Below, piece after piece: positions 17,379 through 25,039 of a stretch of 64,000 bases of DNA. Source of the DNA: Pseudomonas sp. MM211. Its GTDB lineage: Bacteria; Pseudomonadota; Gammaproteobacteria; Pseudomonadales; Pseudomonadaceae. The notes beneath the pieces are model-generated. The model was not told the DNA's origin. It saw only the letters and a list, made by a program, of their open reading frames with translations, and made no database searches. The stretch's first letter is position 1. The number at the start of each line of letters is the position of its first letter. A program made the position numbers and the translations under genes. The DNA lies in the NCBI RefSeq assembly GCF_020386635.1, contig NZ_CP081942.1, positions 5,146,001 to 5,210,000 of the forward strand, read 5' to 3'.

Positions 17379-17396
17379 GCCCCGGCACGCCGGGGC
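17379..17396 (-). terminator. GC hairpin between terC-like gene and lipoprotein
   Basis: GCCCCGG-CACG-CCGGGGC is a perfect 7-bp stem with a 4-base loop, starting 9 bp past the TerC stop. No T tract follows, so partial termination or 3'-end protection is more likely than full stop. Confidence 0.5.
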
Positions 17397-17405
17397 ACAA
17401 GCGTA

Positions 17406-18410
17406 TTACTGGCGGGGCGTTTCGGCTTCGACGGCGGGCGGGTCGTTGCGGGTTTTCCACAGCGACAGCAGCACGCCACCGATCAACAGGCCGAGCGTGA
17501 CGCTCAGCGAGATCACCGGCGGGGTCTTGCCGATGATGCCGACCAGGAAGATCTTGCCGCCGATGAACACCAGCACCAGAGCAAGGGCGTACTTCAGGTA
17601 GGCGAAGCGGTGGATCATCGCCGCCAGGGCGAAGTACAGCGCGCGCAGGCCAAGGATCGCGAAGATGTTCGAGGTATAGACGATGAACGGATCCTGGGTG
17701 ATGGCGAAGATCGCCGGCACGCTGTCGATCGCGAACACCAGGTCGGCACACTCGATCAGCACCAGCGCCAGGAACAGCGGCGTAGCCCAGCGCACCATGT
17801 TGCCGTTCGCATCCGGCTGACGCACGAAGAAGCGGCCCTCGTGCAAGCGGTCGGTGACGCGCATGCGCTTGCGCACGAACTTGATCAGCTTGTTCTCGGA
17901 CAGATCCGGGTGGTCGTCGACCTTGCTGAACAGCATCTTCACGCCAGTCAGCAGCAGGAAGGCACCGAACACGTAGAGAATCCAGCTGAACTCGGCGATC
18001 AATGCGGCGCCCAGGCCGATCATGATCGCACGCAGCACGATCACCCCGAGGATGCCCCAGAACAGCACCTCGTGCTGGTACTTACGCGGGATGGCCAGGA
18101 AGCTGAAGATCATCGCCATGAGAAACACGTTGTCCATGGACAGCGATTTCTCGATCAGAAAGCCGGTATAGAAATCCATACCGGAGGTGGCGCCCTTCAT
18201 GTGCCAGACCCACAGGCCAAACAGCAGGCCGGCGGTGATGTAGCCGCCGGACAGCAGCAGGCTTTCCTTGACGCCGATTTCGCGGTGCTCACGGTGAAGC
18301 ACCCCGAGGTCGAAGACCAGCAGGCTGATGACGATGGTGATGAAGATGAGCCACAACCAGGTGGCAGTGCCGAGGAACTCGGCCATTAAGAACGGTTCTA
18401 GGGTGCTCAT
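17406..18410 (-). CDS. TerC/Alx family integral membrane protein
   Basis: 334-residue inner-membrane protein with about nine helices. It has the family acidic membrane motifs: LVFDLGVLHRE near residue 33, EKSLSMDNVFLMAM near 90, and ECADLVFAIDSVPAIFAI near 222. Relatives include Alx of E. coli (manganese export, alkaline induced) and tellurite-resistance TerC. The soluble loop KVDDHPDLSENKLIKFVRKR is typical of the Alx branch. Its 5' leader can fold into a three-way junction over the ribosome site, pointing to control at translation, as is known for alx, although the known yybP-ykoY sequence motifs are not apparent. A metal-export role is inferred from the family. Confidence 0.85.
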   Translation of the reverse strand: MSTLEPFLMAEFLGTATWLWLIFITIVISLLVFDLGVLHREHREIGVKESLLLSGGYITAGLLFGLWVWHMKGATSGMDFYTGFLIEKSLSMDNVFLMAMIFSFLAIPRKYQHEVLFWGILGVIVLRAIMIGLGAALIAEFSWILYVFGAFLLLTGVKMLFSKVDDHPDLSENKLIKFVRKRMRVTDRLHEGRFFVRQPDANGNMVRWATPLFLALVLIECADLVFAIDSVPAIFAITQDPFIVYTSNIFAILGLRALYFALAAMIHRFAYLKYALALVLVFIGGKIFLVGIIGKTPPVISLSVTLGLLIGGVLLSLWKTRNDPPAVEAETPRQ

Positions 18411-18412
18411 AA

Positions 18413-18480
18413 GCCCCTCCTAAGTCAGAGTTGTACAAACTGCAACTCCGACATGGCAGCTGGGAAGCTGTCAGAGGGGC
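18413..18480 (-). promoter_or_regulatory. Structured 5' leader sequestering the terC-like ribosome-binding site
   Basis: In the mRNA, GCCCCTC (complement of 18474-18480) pairs perfectly with GAGGGGC (complement of 18413-18419), which contains the Shine-Dalgarno region AGGAGGGG 3 bases before the ATG. Enclosed are two further hairpins: CAGCT-GGGA-AGCTG (18457-18470), and GAGTTG/CAACTC (18428-18448) extended by GTC/GAC. The three helices form a compact three-way junction. Another small hairpin, TGTCG/CGACA, lies at 18485-18497. The structure is seen in the sequence; a switching role is inferred. Confidence 0.6.
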
Positions 18481-18690
18481 CCGGTGTCGCCGCGACAATT
18501 TATCAGGCGCCACGCCGCACTCAAGCACTCACTTATTGCAAATTATCTCAACCTGACCGGCACGCAGGCCTGTTGTCTTTTCACGCAGGTCATGGAGAGA
18601 AACGCAGACCACTACCAGCGTACATCGGTAACTTCATAGAACCTATGCAGCCACTAACTCCATCGCCTAGTGCTGTTTCAACAGCCGCTA

Positions 18691-19062
18691 TCAGCGGCGA
18701 CGAAAGATCATCCCGCCATGGTGCAAGGTAGCGTGATCGACGAACTCACCGTCGGCGGTAAAGCCAGTGTCGTCCCAATAATCGATGTGATTACCTTCAA
18801 CCTCATAGCGACCCTGGTAGGCACTTTCCTGCTTGCCACGGGCTTCGTCGTAGCGGCCATTCGGCAAGAGTTCGTGGCGAATGTGGCCGTCATCGGTTAC
18901 CCACATGCCGACATAGGGGTGCTGGGCCATGCTGTTCTCCAGTGATCGCTGTTCGCAGTTATCGGTGATGACAGCCTGGTTCGAGGCCATTGCTGCGGGC
19001 ACGCTTGGCAGATGGAGCATGCCCAACATCAGGCCACTCATGACTGCTGATCGATAGTTCAT
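18691..19062 (-). CDS. Secreted Atu4866-domain protein
   Basis: 123-residue protein with a signal peptide (MNYRSAVMSGLMLGMLHLPS, cut near PAAMAS) and a C-terminal domain of about 75 residues. That domain has the pattern HPYVGMWVTDDGHIRHELLP and GRYDEARG...AYQGRY...HIDYWDDTGFTADGEF, typical of the Atu4866 family. Family members form a small beta-barrel of unknown function, often near redox or AraC-regulated genes. It follows the secreted NTF2-like gene on the same strand with 77 bp between them. The AraC regulator upstream may control both. Confidence 0.72.
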   Translation of the reverse strand: MNYRSAVMSGLMLGMLHLPSVPAAMASNQAVITDNCEQRSLENSMAQHPYVGMWVTDDGHIRHELLPNGRYDEARGKQESAYQGRYEVEGNHIDYWDDTGFTADGEFVDHATLHHGGMIFRRR

Positions 19063-19139
19063 GTCAGCCTCCGTTTAGTCGCAGCCAAAGCTGGACTGTC
19101 GTGCAATGCCGAGCAGATGCGACAACCCAAGTCGGTCGA

Positions 19140-19658
19140 TCACTCGGGCGCGGGAATACGCTGCAATACATCGTCGTAAGGCACCAGGTCGAGGTAGGCA
19201 GTGACCTCGAAGGCCTTGCCGTTTCGCATGTTGAAAATCCAGGCATAGCTGTTGTTGTAGGCTTGCCCATCACGCGCAACACCGCTGCCTTCCCATTGAA
19301 TGATGACGTGCTCGCCATCCGCCCAGACCTGTTTGCTGACCGGCCTTATGGGGCTGGACAAGCGAGATACGAACGGCCGGACAGCCTGCTCGACGAACGC
19401 ATCGACGCCTCGATAAACACCCGCACTGGGCCCCGAGCCCTTGATCGTCCAGACCACATCCGGCGTCAGCACATCGCTGAAAAACGTGCTTCCACCGGCG
19501 GCCCAGCGATCGAATGCTTCGGTGACAATTTGCTTGTTACGTGCCTCCACATCGTTTTTTGCCGCAGCGTTGGCCACACCTGACAACAACCCGATGCCGA
19601 TCAGCATCGCGCACGCCAAAACGGCTAAGCGGGTGTGTTTAACGATTGATGTGCCCAT
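19140..19658 (-). CDS. Secreted NTF2/SnoaL-like protein
   Basis: 172-residue periplasmic protein. The signal peptide ends LLSGVANAAAKND. The mature domain is the NTF2-like cone fold: a first helix NKQIVTEAFDRWAAGGSTFF, then a strand pattern with DVVWTIKGSGPSAGVYRG and EGSGVARDGQAYNNSYAWIF. Family folds serve as isomerases, hydrolases or non-enzymatic binding proteins, so the reaction is unknown. The start MGTSIVKHTR has AGAGGA about 9 bases upstream, preferred over a start 33 bp earlier. It is divergent from an AraC regulator across a 365-bp region. Confidence 0.72.
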   Translation of the reverse strand: MGTSIVKHTRLAVLACAMLIGIGLLSGVANAAAKNDVEARNKQIVTEAFDRWAAGGSTFFSDVLTPDVVWTIKGSGPSAGVYRGVDAFVEQAVRPFVSRLSSPIRPVSKQVWADGEHVIIQWEGSGVARDGQAYNNSYAWIFNMRNGKAFEVTAYLDLVPYDDVLQRIPAPE

Positions 19659-20023
19659 GCGTAAAGATCCTCTTGGTGTGATGGTTTCCACGGGTTTGGC
19701 CAGAAATGATCATGGCGTGGTGCCTTTGCATCAGGGCTCAACGGCAGTTACCAAGCCCAGCCTTCACGCCCCCATTGGAGGCGGGTAGCGTTTCCGAACC
19801 ATCGAGTTCCACTGGGTACTACTGCCTGATCGTCCGAACAAGCCGTAGTGGTAGATCACTGAAAGAGCGTTCATGATGAACGCCTTGCAGAAAACAGAGC
19901 CTTAATGTCTAGGGAATGAGTCTGCCCTTTCAGGAGCGCCGGCTTGTAGCAGGATTGTCCTGTGTCCTTACACGATCGTCCGGATGGGCAGATGCCTAAT
20001 TCACGGGCCTTGCAGGAGCGAGC
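19659..20023. promoter_or_regulatory. Divergent regulatory region with a 17-bp palindrome
   Basis: This gene-free 365-bp gap lies between the NTF2-like and AraC genes. GCGTTCATGATGAACGC (19867-19883) is a perfect 8-1-8 palindrome. GATCGTCCG occurs twice in direct orientation (near 19827 and 19975), a spacing pattern that could suit AraC proteins. The AraC ribosome site is CAGGAG, just before 20024. Function of the repeats is inferred. Confidence 0.45.
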
Positions 20024-20923
20024 ATGGGTTCTCTGGAAAAGCTGATCGACCTCATCAGCCGTCATGCCACAACCGATGGCATACATCGGACACCGATTGC
20101 GGGTGTCAGCCTGGTGCGCTCGGGCACACCCACAATGCCGATGCCTGTCGTCTATGCACCGACGCTCTGCCTTATCGCCCAAGGCCGCAAGCACGTGACG
20201 GCCGGAACCACGTCGTATGTCTATGACGCAGCCAAATACCTGGTCGCGTCCGTGGACATACCGGTGATGGGTTCGGTCATCGAGGCCAGTGAGGCTGCGC
20301 CCTATCTGTGCCTGGTGCTCGATCTGGATAGGACGGTGTTGAGTGATCTCGTGCTGCGCCACCCCGCTGCGGACGAGAATAATGGCCCGCCAGTTGCCGG
20401 CATCGAACTCAACGACACCACACCCGAACTGCTGGATGCAGCAGCCAGGCTTGCCATGCTGCTGGATACGCCGGGCGATGCCGAAGAGCTGGCGCCATTG
20501 ACGGTGCGCGAGATCCTTTACCGGCTGCTGGCCAATAGCGGCAACGGCGTGGTTCGGCAAATGGCCAAAGCGGACAGCCGACTGAGCCAGATATCCAAAG
20601 CGATTGCCTGGTTACGCGACCATTACAGCGAAACCTGCCGGATCGATGACATCGCCGATATGGCCGGCATGAGCCGCTCCACGTTTCACGCCCATTTCAA
20701 GGCGGTCACCTCGATGAGCCCGCTGGAGTTTCGCAGCCAGTTGCGGTTACAGGAGGCGCGCCGACTGATGGTGGCGCAAGCGCTTGATGCGGCAGGCGCC
20801 GGATACCGAGTGGGCTACGAAAGCCCTTCGCAGTTCAGCCGAGACTATGCACGCATGTTCGGCCTGCCACCCGCCAAGGATGCCAACCGACTGCGCAGAA
20901 CGACGGGTGAGCTGGCAGGATGA
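20024..20923 (+). CDS. AraC family transcriptional regulator
   Basis: 299-residue regulator. The N-terminal AraC_N-type cupin-like domain spans about residues 15-160 (PTLCLIAQGRKHVTAG, YLVASVDIPVMG). Two C-terminal helix-turn-helices lie at about 195-290 (IDDIADMAGMSRSTFHAHFK and GAGYRVGYESPSQFSRDYAR, then MFGLPP). CAGGAG precedes the start. It is divergent from the two small secreted proteins, which are its most likely targets. The next gene is convergent and 9 bp away. This class commonly controls nearby oxidoreductase or stress genes; the inducer is unknown. Confidence 0.87.
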   Translation: MGSLEKLIDLISRHATTDGIHRTPIAGVSLVRSGTPTMPMPVVYAPTLCLIAQGRKHVTAGTTSYVYDAAKYLVASVDIPVMGSVIEASEAAPYLCLVLDLDRTVLSDLVLRHPAADENNGPPVAGIELNDTTPELLDAAARLAMLLDTPGDAEELAPLTVREILYRLLANSGNGVVRQMAKADSRLSQISKAIAWLRDHYSETCRIDDIADMAGMSRSTFHAHFKAVTSMSPLEFRSQLRLQEARRLMVAQALDAAGAGYRVGYESPSQFSRDYARMFGLPPAKDANRLRRTTGELAG

Positions 20924-20932
20924 CCAGCCCCA

Positions 20933-21787
20933 TCAGAGCCGGAAATGCTGGTGAATCGCCTGCGCGAGCAGCTCGAGGGCCTCGTTGCTCTGCGCCGTAG
21001 ATGAGCGCAGAAACACCACCTCATGCTCGGCTACCTGCGGCAAACCGTCGAGAATGCGCATGCTTTCAGAGACTCGGGCACGGTCTATCAGGGTGACCGC
21101 CAGGCCTGCTTCCACACAGGCCTTGATGGCCTGACTCGAGGGGCTGTCGAGCACCACGCGCCACTTGCGACCACTCTGCTTTAACGACTCCAGCATCGCA
21201 CTGCGGTAAGGGCAATCCGCGGCGTGGACGGCCAGCGGCAGCGCATCACGTTGCTCGAACAGGCTGATCGTTGCACCGACCCAGACCGGCGTGGTGGCGA
21301 CCAGAACGTTTGCCGGCTCGCCCTCCTGCCCCTTGGGCTGGGTCAGCACCGCAGCGTGCAGCTTGCCGCGCTGCACCTGATCGCGCAGCGAGTGGCTGGG
21401 CGCCGTTTTCACTTCCAGCACGACGTTGGGCCAGGCTGCCGCGAAAATCGGCAGGATGTCGCGGATCACATGTGCGGCGTACTCATCGGGCACCCCCAGC
21501 CTGATGCGTCCGACCAGGCGCGGCCCATGTAACTCCGCCAACACCCGGTCGTGGGTGGAGAGCAGATCGGTAGTCGAAATCAGCAGCCGCCGGCCCAGTG
21601 CCGTGAGGCCAACCGACTGATTGTCGCGATCCAGCAAACGCCCGCCAGCGACGGCTTCGAGCCGCTGGATATGCACGCTGATCGCCGCCGGGCTCTTGTG
21701 CAGCTGCTCGGCTGCGGCCTTGAACTTGCCGCTGCGTGCGACCGCATGGAAGGTACGCACCAGCTCGATATCGAGAACGCCATTCAT
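20933..21787 (-). CDS. LysR family transcriptional regulator
   Basis: 284-residue regulator. The winged helix-turn-helix occupies about residues 8-65 (GKFKAAAEQLHKSPAAISVH, then LEAVAGGRLLDRD). The effector domain begins near residue 92 (GRIRLGVPDEYAAHVIRDIL). It starts 68 bp from a divergent EamA exporter and is probably its regulator. The intergenic space is A+T rich, unlike its surroundings, as expected for a LysR-controlled promoter. The 3' end lies 9 bp from the convergent AraC gene. Confidence 0.87.
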   Translation of the reverse strand: MNGVLDIELVRTFHAVARSGKFKAAAEQLHKSPAAISVHIQRLEAVAGGRLLDRDNQSVGLTALGRRLLISTTDLLSTHDRVLAELHGPRLVGRIRLGVPDEYAAHVIRDILPIFAAAWPNVVLEVKTAPSHSLRDQVQRGKLHAAVLTQPKGQEGEPANVLVATTPVWVGATISLFEQRDALPLAVHAADCPYRSAMLESLKQSGRKWRVVLDSPSSQAIKACVEAGLAVTLIDRARVSESMRILDGLPQVAEHEVVFLRSSTAQSNEALELLAQAIHQHFRL

Positions 21788-21855
21788 AATTCACCAAAAC
21801 CGAATAACTGATTCAATACATTTTGATTTATTAGATTAGCCGCATTCCTTAGCCT

Positions 21856-22800
21856 GTGCATACACCCTTCATCCCCTGGATTGTCATGCCTGGCCAACAC
21901 GCGATGCGCATCTGGCACAAAACCATTCCCCTGCTGCTGCTCGAAGCGGGGCTGGTGGTGGCCTGGAGCTCCGGTTTCATCGGCGCGCGGTTTTCCATCG
22001 ATCACGCACCGGCCATGCTGGTGGTGTTCTGGCGCTGCGTACTGGTCTGCGTGGTACTGCTGCCGTTCGTACTCAGGCAGTTGCGCCAGGCGTCAGCGGC
22101 CATGCTGCTGCGCAATGCCGGTATCGGTTTTCTGGCCATGGCTGGCTACCTTGCCGGTGTCGTTCAGGGCATTGCACTCGGCGTACCGGCAGGCCTGGCG
22201 GCATTGCTCGCCGACCTGCTGCCAATCGGCATGGCGATACTCGCAGCACTAGCGTTTCGGCAACGCCTGGCATGGCGTACCTGGGTAGGGCTGACCATCG
22301 GCCTGCTCGGCGTGGTACTGGTGACATCCGACGCCCTCGCCTGGGGCGATGCGCCGCTCTGGGCCTATGGCCTGCCGTTGCTGGGCATGCTGTCGCTGGC
22401 GGTTGCCACCCTCTGGCAGAAACACTCGACCGGCGCCGCCTCGCTGGGCCTGCTTGCCAACCTGTGGCTGCAATGCTGCGTTTCCAGTATCGGCTTCGCG
22501 CTGCTCGCGTTGCTGGAGGGCAGCTTGAAACCTGTGCCGTCGACAGGTTTCGTGCTGAGTGTGTTTTGGACGGCGGGGATATCCACCCTCGCCGGCTACG
22601 GGCTTTATTGGATATGCCTGAAACGCTCCACACCGACTCGCGTGGCCAGCGTGCTCTATCTCAGCCCAGCAGTGACGCTGTTGTGGGCCTGGGCCATGTT
22701 CGATGAGCCACTGTCCTGGCTGATGGCACTCGGTACGGCGATATCGGCTGTCGGCATCTGGATGGTGCTGCGCAGCGAGCCTGCAGAGAGTCGTCAGTGA
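21856..22800 (+). CDS. EamA/DMT family transporter
   Basis: Up to 314 residues with ten hydrophobic helices in two EamA repeats. The first repeat begins LVVAWSSGFIGARFSIDHAP and the second ends SAVGIWMVLRSEP. Such proteins export amino acids or metabolites, but the substrate is not evident. The start is uncertain: the longest frame begins with GTG at 21856, ATGs follow at 21886 and 21901, and none has a clear ribosome site. The first helix starts after the last of these. It is divergent from a LysR gene. The stop codon lies inside a 12-bp inverted repeat that probably ends transcription. Confidence 0.82.
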   Translation: MHTPFIPWIVMPGQHAMRIWHKTIPLLLLEAGLVVAWSSGFIGARFSIDHAPAMLVVFWRCVLVCVVLLPFVLRQLRQASAAMLLRNAGIGFLAMAGYLAGVVQGIALGVPAGLAALLADLLPIGMAILAALAFRQRLAWRTWVGLTIGLLGVVLVTSDALAWGDAPLWAYGLPLLGMLSLAVATLWQKHSTGAASLGLLANLWLQCCVSSIGFALLALLEGSLKPVPSTGFVLSVFWTAGISTLAGYGLYWICLKRSTPTRVASVLYLSPAVTLLWAWAMFDEPLSWLMALGTAISAVGIWMVLRSEPAESRQ

Positions 22801-22829
22801 AGCGGTCGGTAACGACAGCTTCACTGACG
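22792..22829. terminator. Long hairpin between convergent EamA and PaoC-like genes
   Basis: CGTCAGTGAAGC (22792-22803) and GCTTCACTGACG (22818-22829) are perfect 12-base arms, with an inner GTCG/CGAC stem in the loop. The left arm includes the EamA stop codon, and the right arm is 14 bp from the opposing stop. There is no T tract on either side. Confidence 0.6.
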
Positions 22830-22843
22830 TCGGCAACTGACGA

Positions 22844-25039
22844 TCAGAGCAGTTTGTCGAGGGTGATCGGCAACTGGCGGATGCGCTTGCCGGTAGCGTG
22901 ATAGACCGCATTCGCGACCGCCGCAGCGACGCCGACGATACCGATTTCACCAACACCCTTGGAGCCCAGCGGGTTGACGATCTGGTCATCCTCGTCGACA
23001 AAGATAACTTCAATGTCGCCAATATCGGCATGTACCGGCAGGTGATAATCGGCCAGGTTGTGGTTCATGCAGCGACCCAGCTCGTGATCGATCATCGCCT
23101 CCTCGTGCAGTGCCATGCCGATACCCCAAACCACGCCGCCTAGAATCTGGCTGCGCGCGGTCTTGGCGTTGATCACCCGGCCAGCGGCAATCGCGCTGAC
23201 CACCCGAGTAACCCGCACCGAGCCCAGAGCCTCATCCACCTGCACCTCGACGAACACCGCCGAGTGCGTGGCGCTGGCGTAACGCTCGCGCAGCTTGCCC
23301 GGCTGCGCCTGCACCTCGGCCTCGAGGCTGCCATGGCGAGCCAGCAGCGTACCGAGATCAACCGAGCGGCCAGCGTCCTCGCCTTGTTGCACGCGCCCGC
23401 CGACGAAACGCAATGCGCTGGCATCGGTGAACGGCGCAGTCGGCAGTTGCCGGGCGGCATCACAGAGCTGCTCGGCCAGCGCTAGGCAAGCTTCGCGCAC
23501 CGCACTGCCGACCGATGACACGGTGAAGGAGCCGCCCTGCAGCGGCGCCTTGGGCAGGCTCGAATCACCGAGCCGGAACTCGACGCGGGCGGGGTCCATG
23601 CCGAGCGCATCGGCCGCGATCTGGGTCATCACCGTGGCAGTGCCGGGGCCGATATCACAGGTCGCGCTGGCGACGATCAGACGACCATCGGCGGTCAGTG
23701 TGGCGCGGGCACTGGCAGGCATCTGCATGGCCTCCCAGACGCCGGTAGCCATGCCGTAGCCGACCAACTGGTTACCGATACGCATGCTGCGCGGCTGCGG
23801 ATTGCGGTCGCTCCAGCCGAAGGCGTCGGCGCCCTGCTGATAACACGCGCGCAGCTCTTTGCTGGAGTAGGGCTTGCCCTCGTTCTGGTTGGTCTCGGCG
23901 TAGTTGGTCAGGCGCAGTTGCACGGGATCGACGCCAGCCGCCCAGGCCAGTTCGTCCATCGCCGACTCCAGGGCGAACAGCCCTGTCGCGGCGCCAGGCG
24001 CGCGCATGTCCAGCGGGGTGTAGACGTCCAGTGGCGCCAGCCGATAAGCCAGGCGCATATGGTCACAGTGGTAGAGCATGCCCGACCACTCGGCGACGTG
24101 TTCGGTGAAATCTTCGAAACGCGAGGTCTGGCCGATCACTTCGTGCACCAGCCCCTGCAGCCTGCCGTCGGCGGTAGCCCCCAATTGCAGCCGCTGTACG
24201 GTGCGTGGGCGATAGCCGAAGGTGAACATCTGCTGACGGGTGAGCGTGACGCGCACCGACTGCTGCAACTTCAGCGCCGCCATGGCGGCCAGTGGCAACT
24301 GATACTGCGGACGCAGCCCCGAGCCGAATGCGCCACCCACGAAGGACGACAGAATACGCACGCGCGCGGGGTCGAGCTTGAGCACGCTGGCCAAGTACTG
24401 CTGGCTGTTCTGCGGCCCCTGGGTCTTGTCATGCACCAGCAGACTGCCGTCGGCCTGATAGATCACCGTCGAGGCATGGGGCTCCATCGGGTGGTGATAT
24501 TCGTTGGGCAGCTCGTATTCAAGCTCCAGGCGCACCGGCGCGCTGGCAATGACCGCGTCAGCATCACCGCGCCGCTCCGGCAGTTCGGCTGGCGCTGCAT
24601 GGGCGCTGTCCAGCGCCTGCAGCAGATCCGTGGCATGAGGCTGCTGCTGATACTCGATGCGCACCAGCGAAGCGGCATGGCGAGCGAGCTCCAGGCTGTT
24701 GGCGACCACCAGCGCCACCGGCTGGCCGCTGTAGCGCACGCGTGCATTGAACAACGGGCGAAACGGCGAGCCGTCGGCCGCATCGTCGTCTTCATAGCTC
24801 TCGTCGTCTTGCGCCATTGGCGGACGATTTTCGTGGCTGAGCACCAGCTTCACGCCGGGCAGAGCCTGGGCTGCCGAGGCATCAATGTGGGTGATGCGGC
24901 CGCGTGCGATCACACTGCAGATCACGCTGCCGTGCAGCAAACCTTCAGCGGGGTATTCAGCCGCATAGCGGGCTTGGCCGCTGACCTTGAGTGGGCCGTC
25001 GACACGGTCGAGCGGCTTGCCGAGGGTAGGCGCGTTCAT
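22844..25039 (-). CDS. Molybdenum aldehyde oxidoreductase, molybdopterin-binding subunit (PaoC/YagR-like)
   Basis: 731-residue large subunit of a xanthine-oxidase-family enzyme that oxidises aldehydes (aromatic aldehydes for E. coli PaoABC) at a Mo-cytosine-dinucleotide centre. It opens with GKPLDRVDGPLKVSGQARYA, the family start. It has the substrate-channel segment SSFVGGAFGSGLRPQY near residues 233-248. The catalytic glutamate is in NPLGSKGVGEIGIVG near residues 692-706. The length equals that of PaoC (732). The upstream FAD gene overlaps it by 4 bp. No XdhC/PaoD-type insertion chaperone is next to it, so one must act from elsewhere. Confidence 0.9.
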   Translation of the reverse strand: MNAPTLGKPLDRVDGPLKVSGQARYAAEYPAEGLLHGSVICSVIARGRITHIDASAAQALPGVKLVLSHENRPPMAQDDESYEDDDAADGSPFRPLFNARVRYSGQPVALVVANSLELARHAASLVRIEYQQQPHATDLLQALDSAHAAPAELPERRGDADAVIASAPVRLELEYELPNEYHHPMEPHASTVIYQADGSLLVHDKTQGPQNSQQYLASVLKLDPARVRILSSFVGGAFGSGLRPQYQLPLAAMAALKLQQSVRVTLTRQQMFTFGYRPRTVQRLQLGATADGRLQGLVHEVIGQTSRFEDFTEHVAEWSGMLYHCDHMRLAYRLAPLDVYTPLDMRAPGAATGLFALESAMDELAWAAGVDPVQLRLTNYAETNQNEGKPYSSKELRACYQQGADAFGWSDRNPQPRSMRIGNQLVGYGMATGVWEAMQMPASARATLTADGRLIVASATCDIGPGTATVMTQIAADALGMDPARVEFRLGDSSLPKAPLQGGSFTVSSVGSAVREACLALAEQLCDAARQLPTAPFTDASALRFVGGRVQQGEDAGRSVDLGTLLARHGSLEAEVQAQPGKLRERYASATHSAVFVEVQVDEALGSVRVTRVVSAIAAGRVINAKTARSQILGGVVWGIGMALHEEAMIDHELGRCMNHNLADYHLPVHADIGDIEVIFVDEDDQIVNPLGSKGVGEIGIVGVAAAVANAVYHATGKRIRQLPITLDKLL

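Noticed and set aside
17370..18389. 339-codon open frame opposite the TerC-like gene
   Set aside because: It is rich in Gln, His and Asp with no hydrophobic core, and the membrane protein on the other strand is well supported.
18411..18540. yybP-ykoY manganese riboswitch
   Set aside because: The gene family and place fit, but I cannot find the conserved loop sequences of that class. Only a different three-stem structure is visible.
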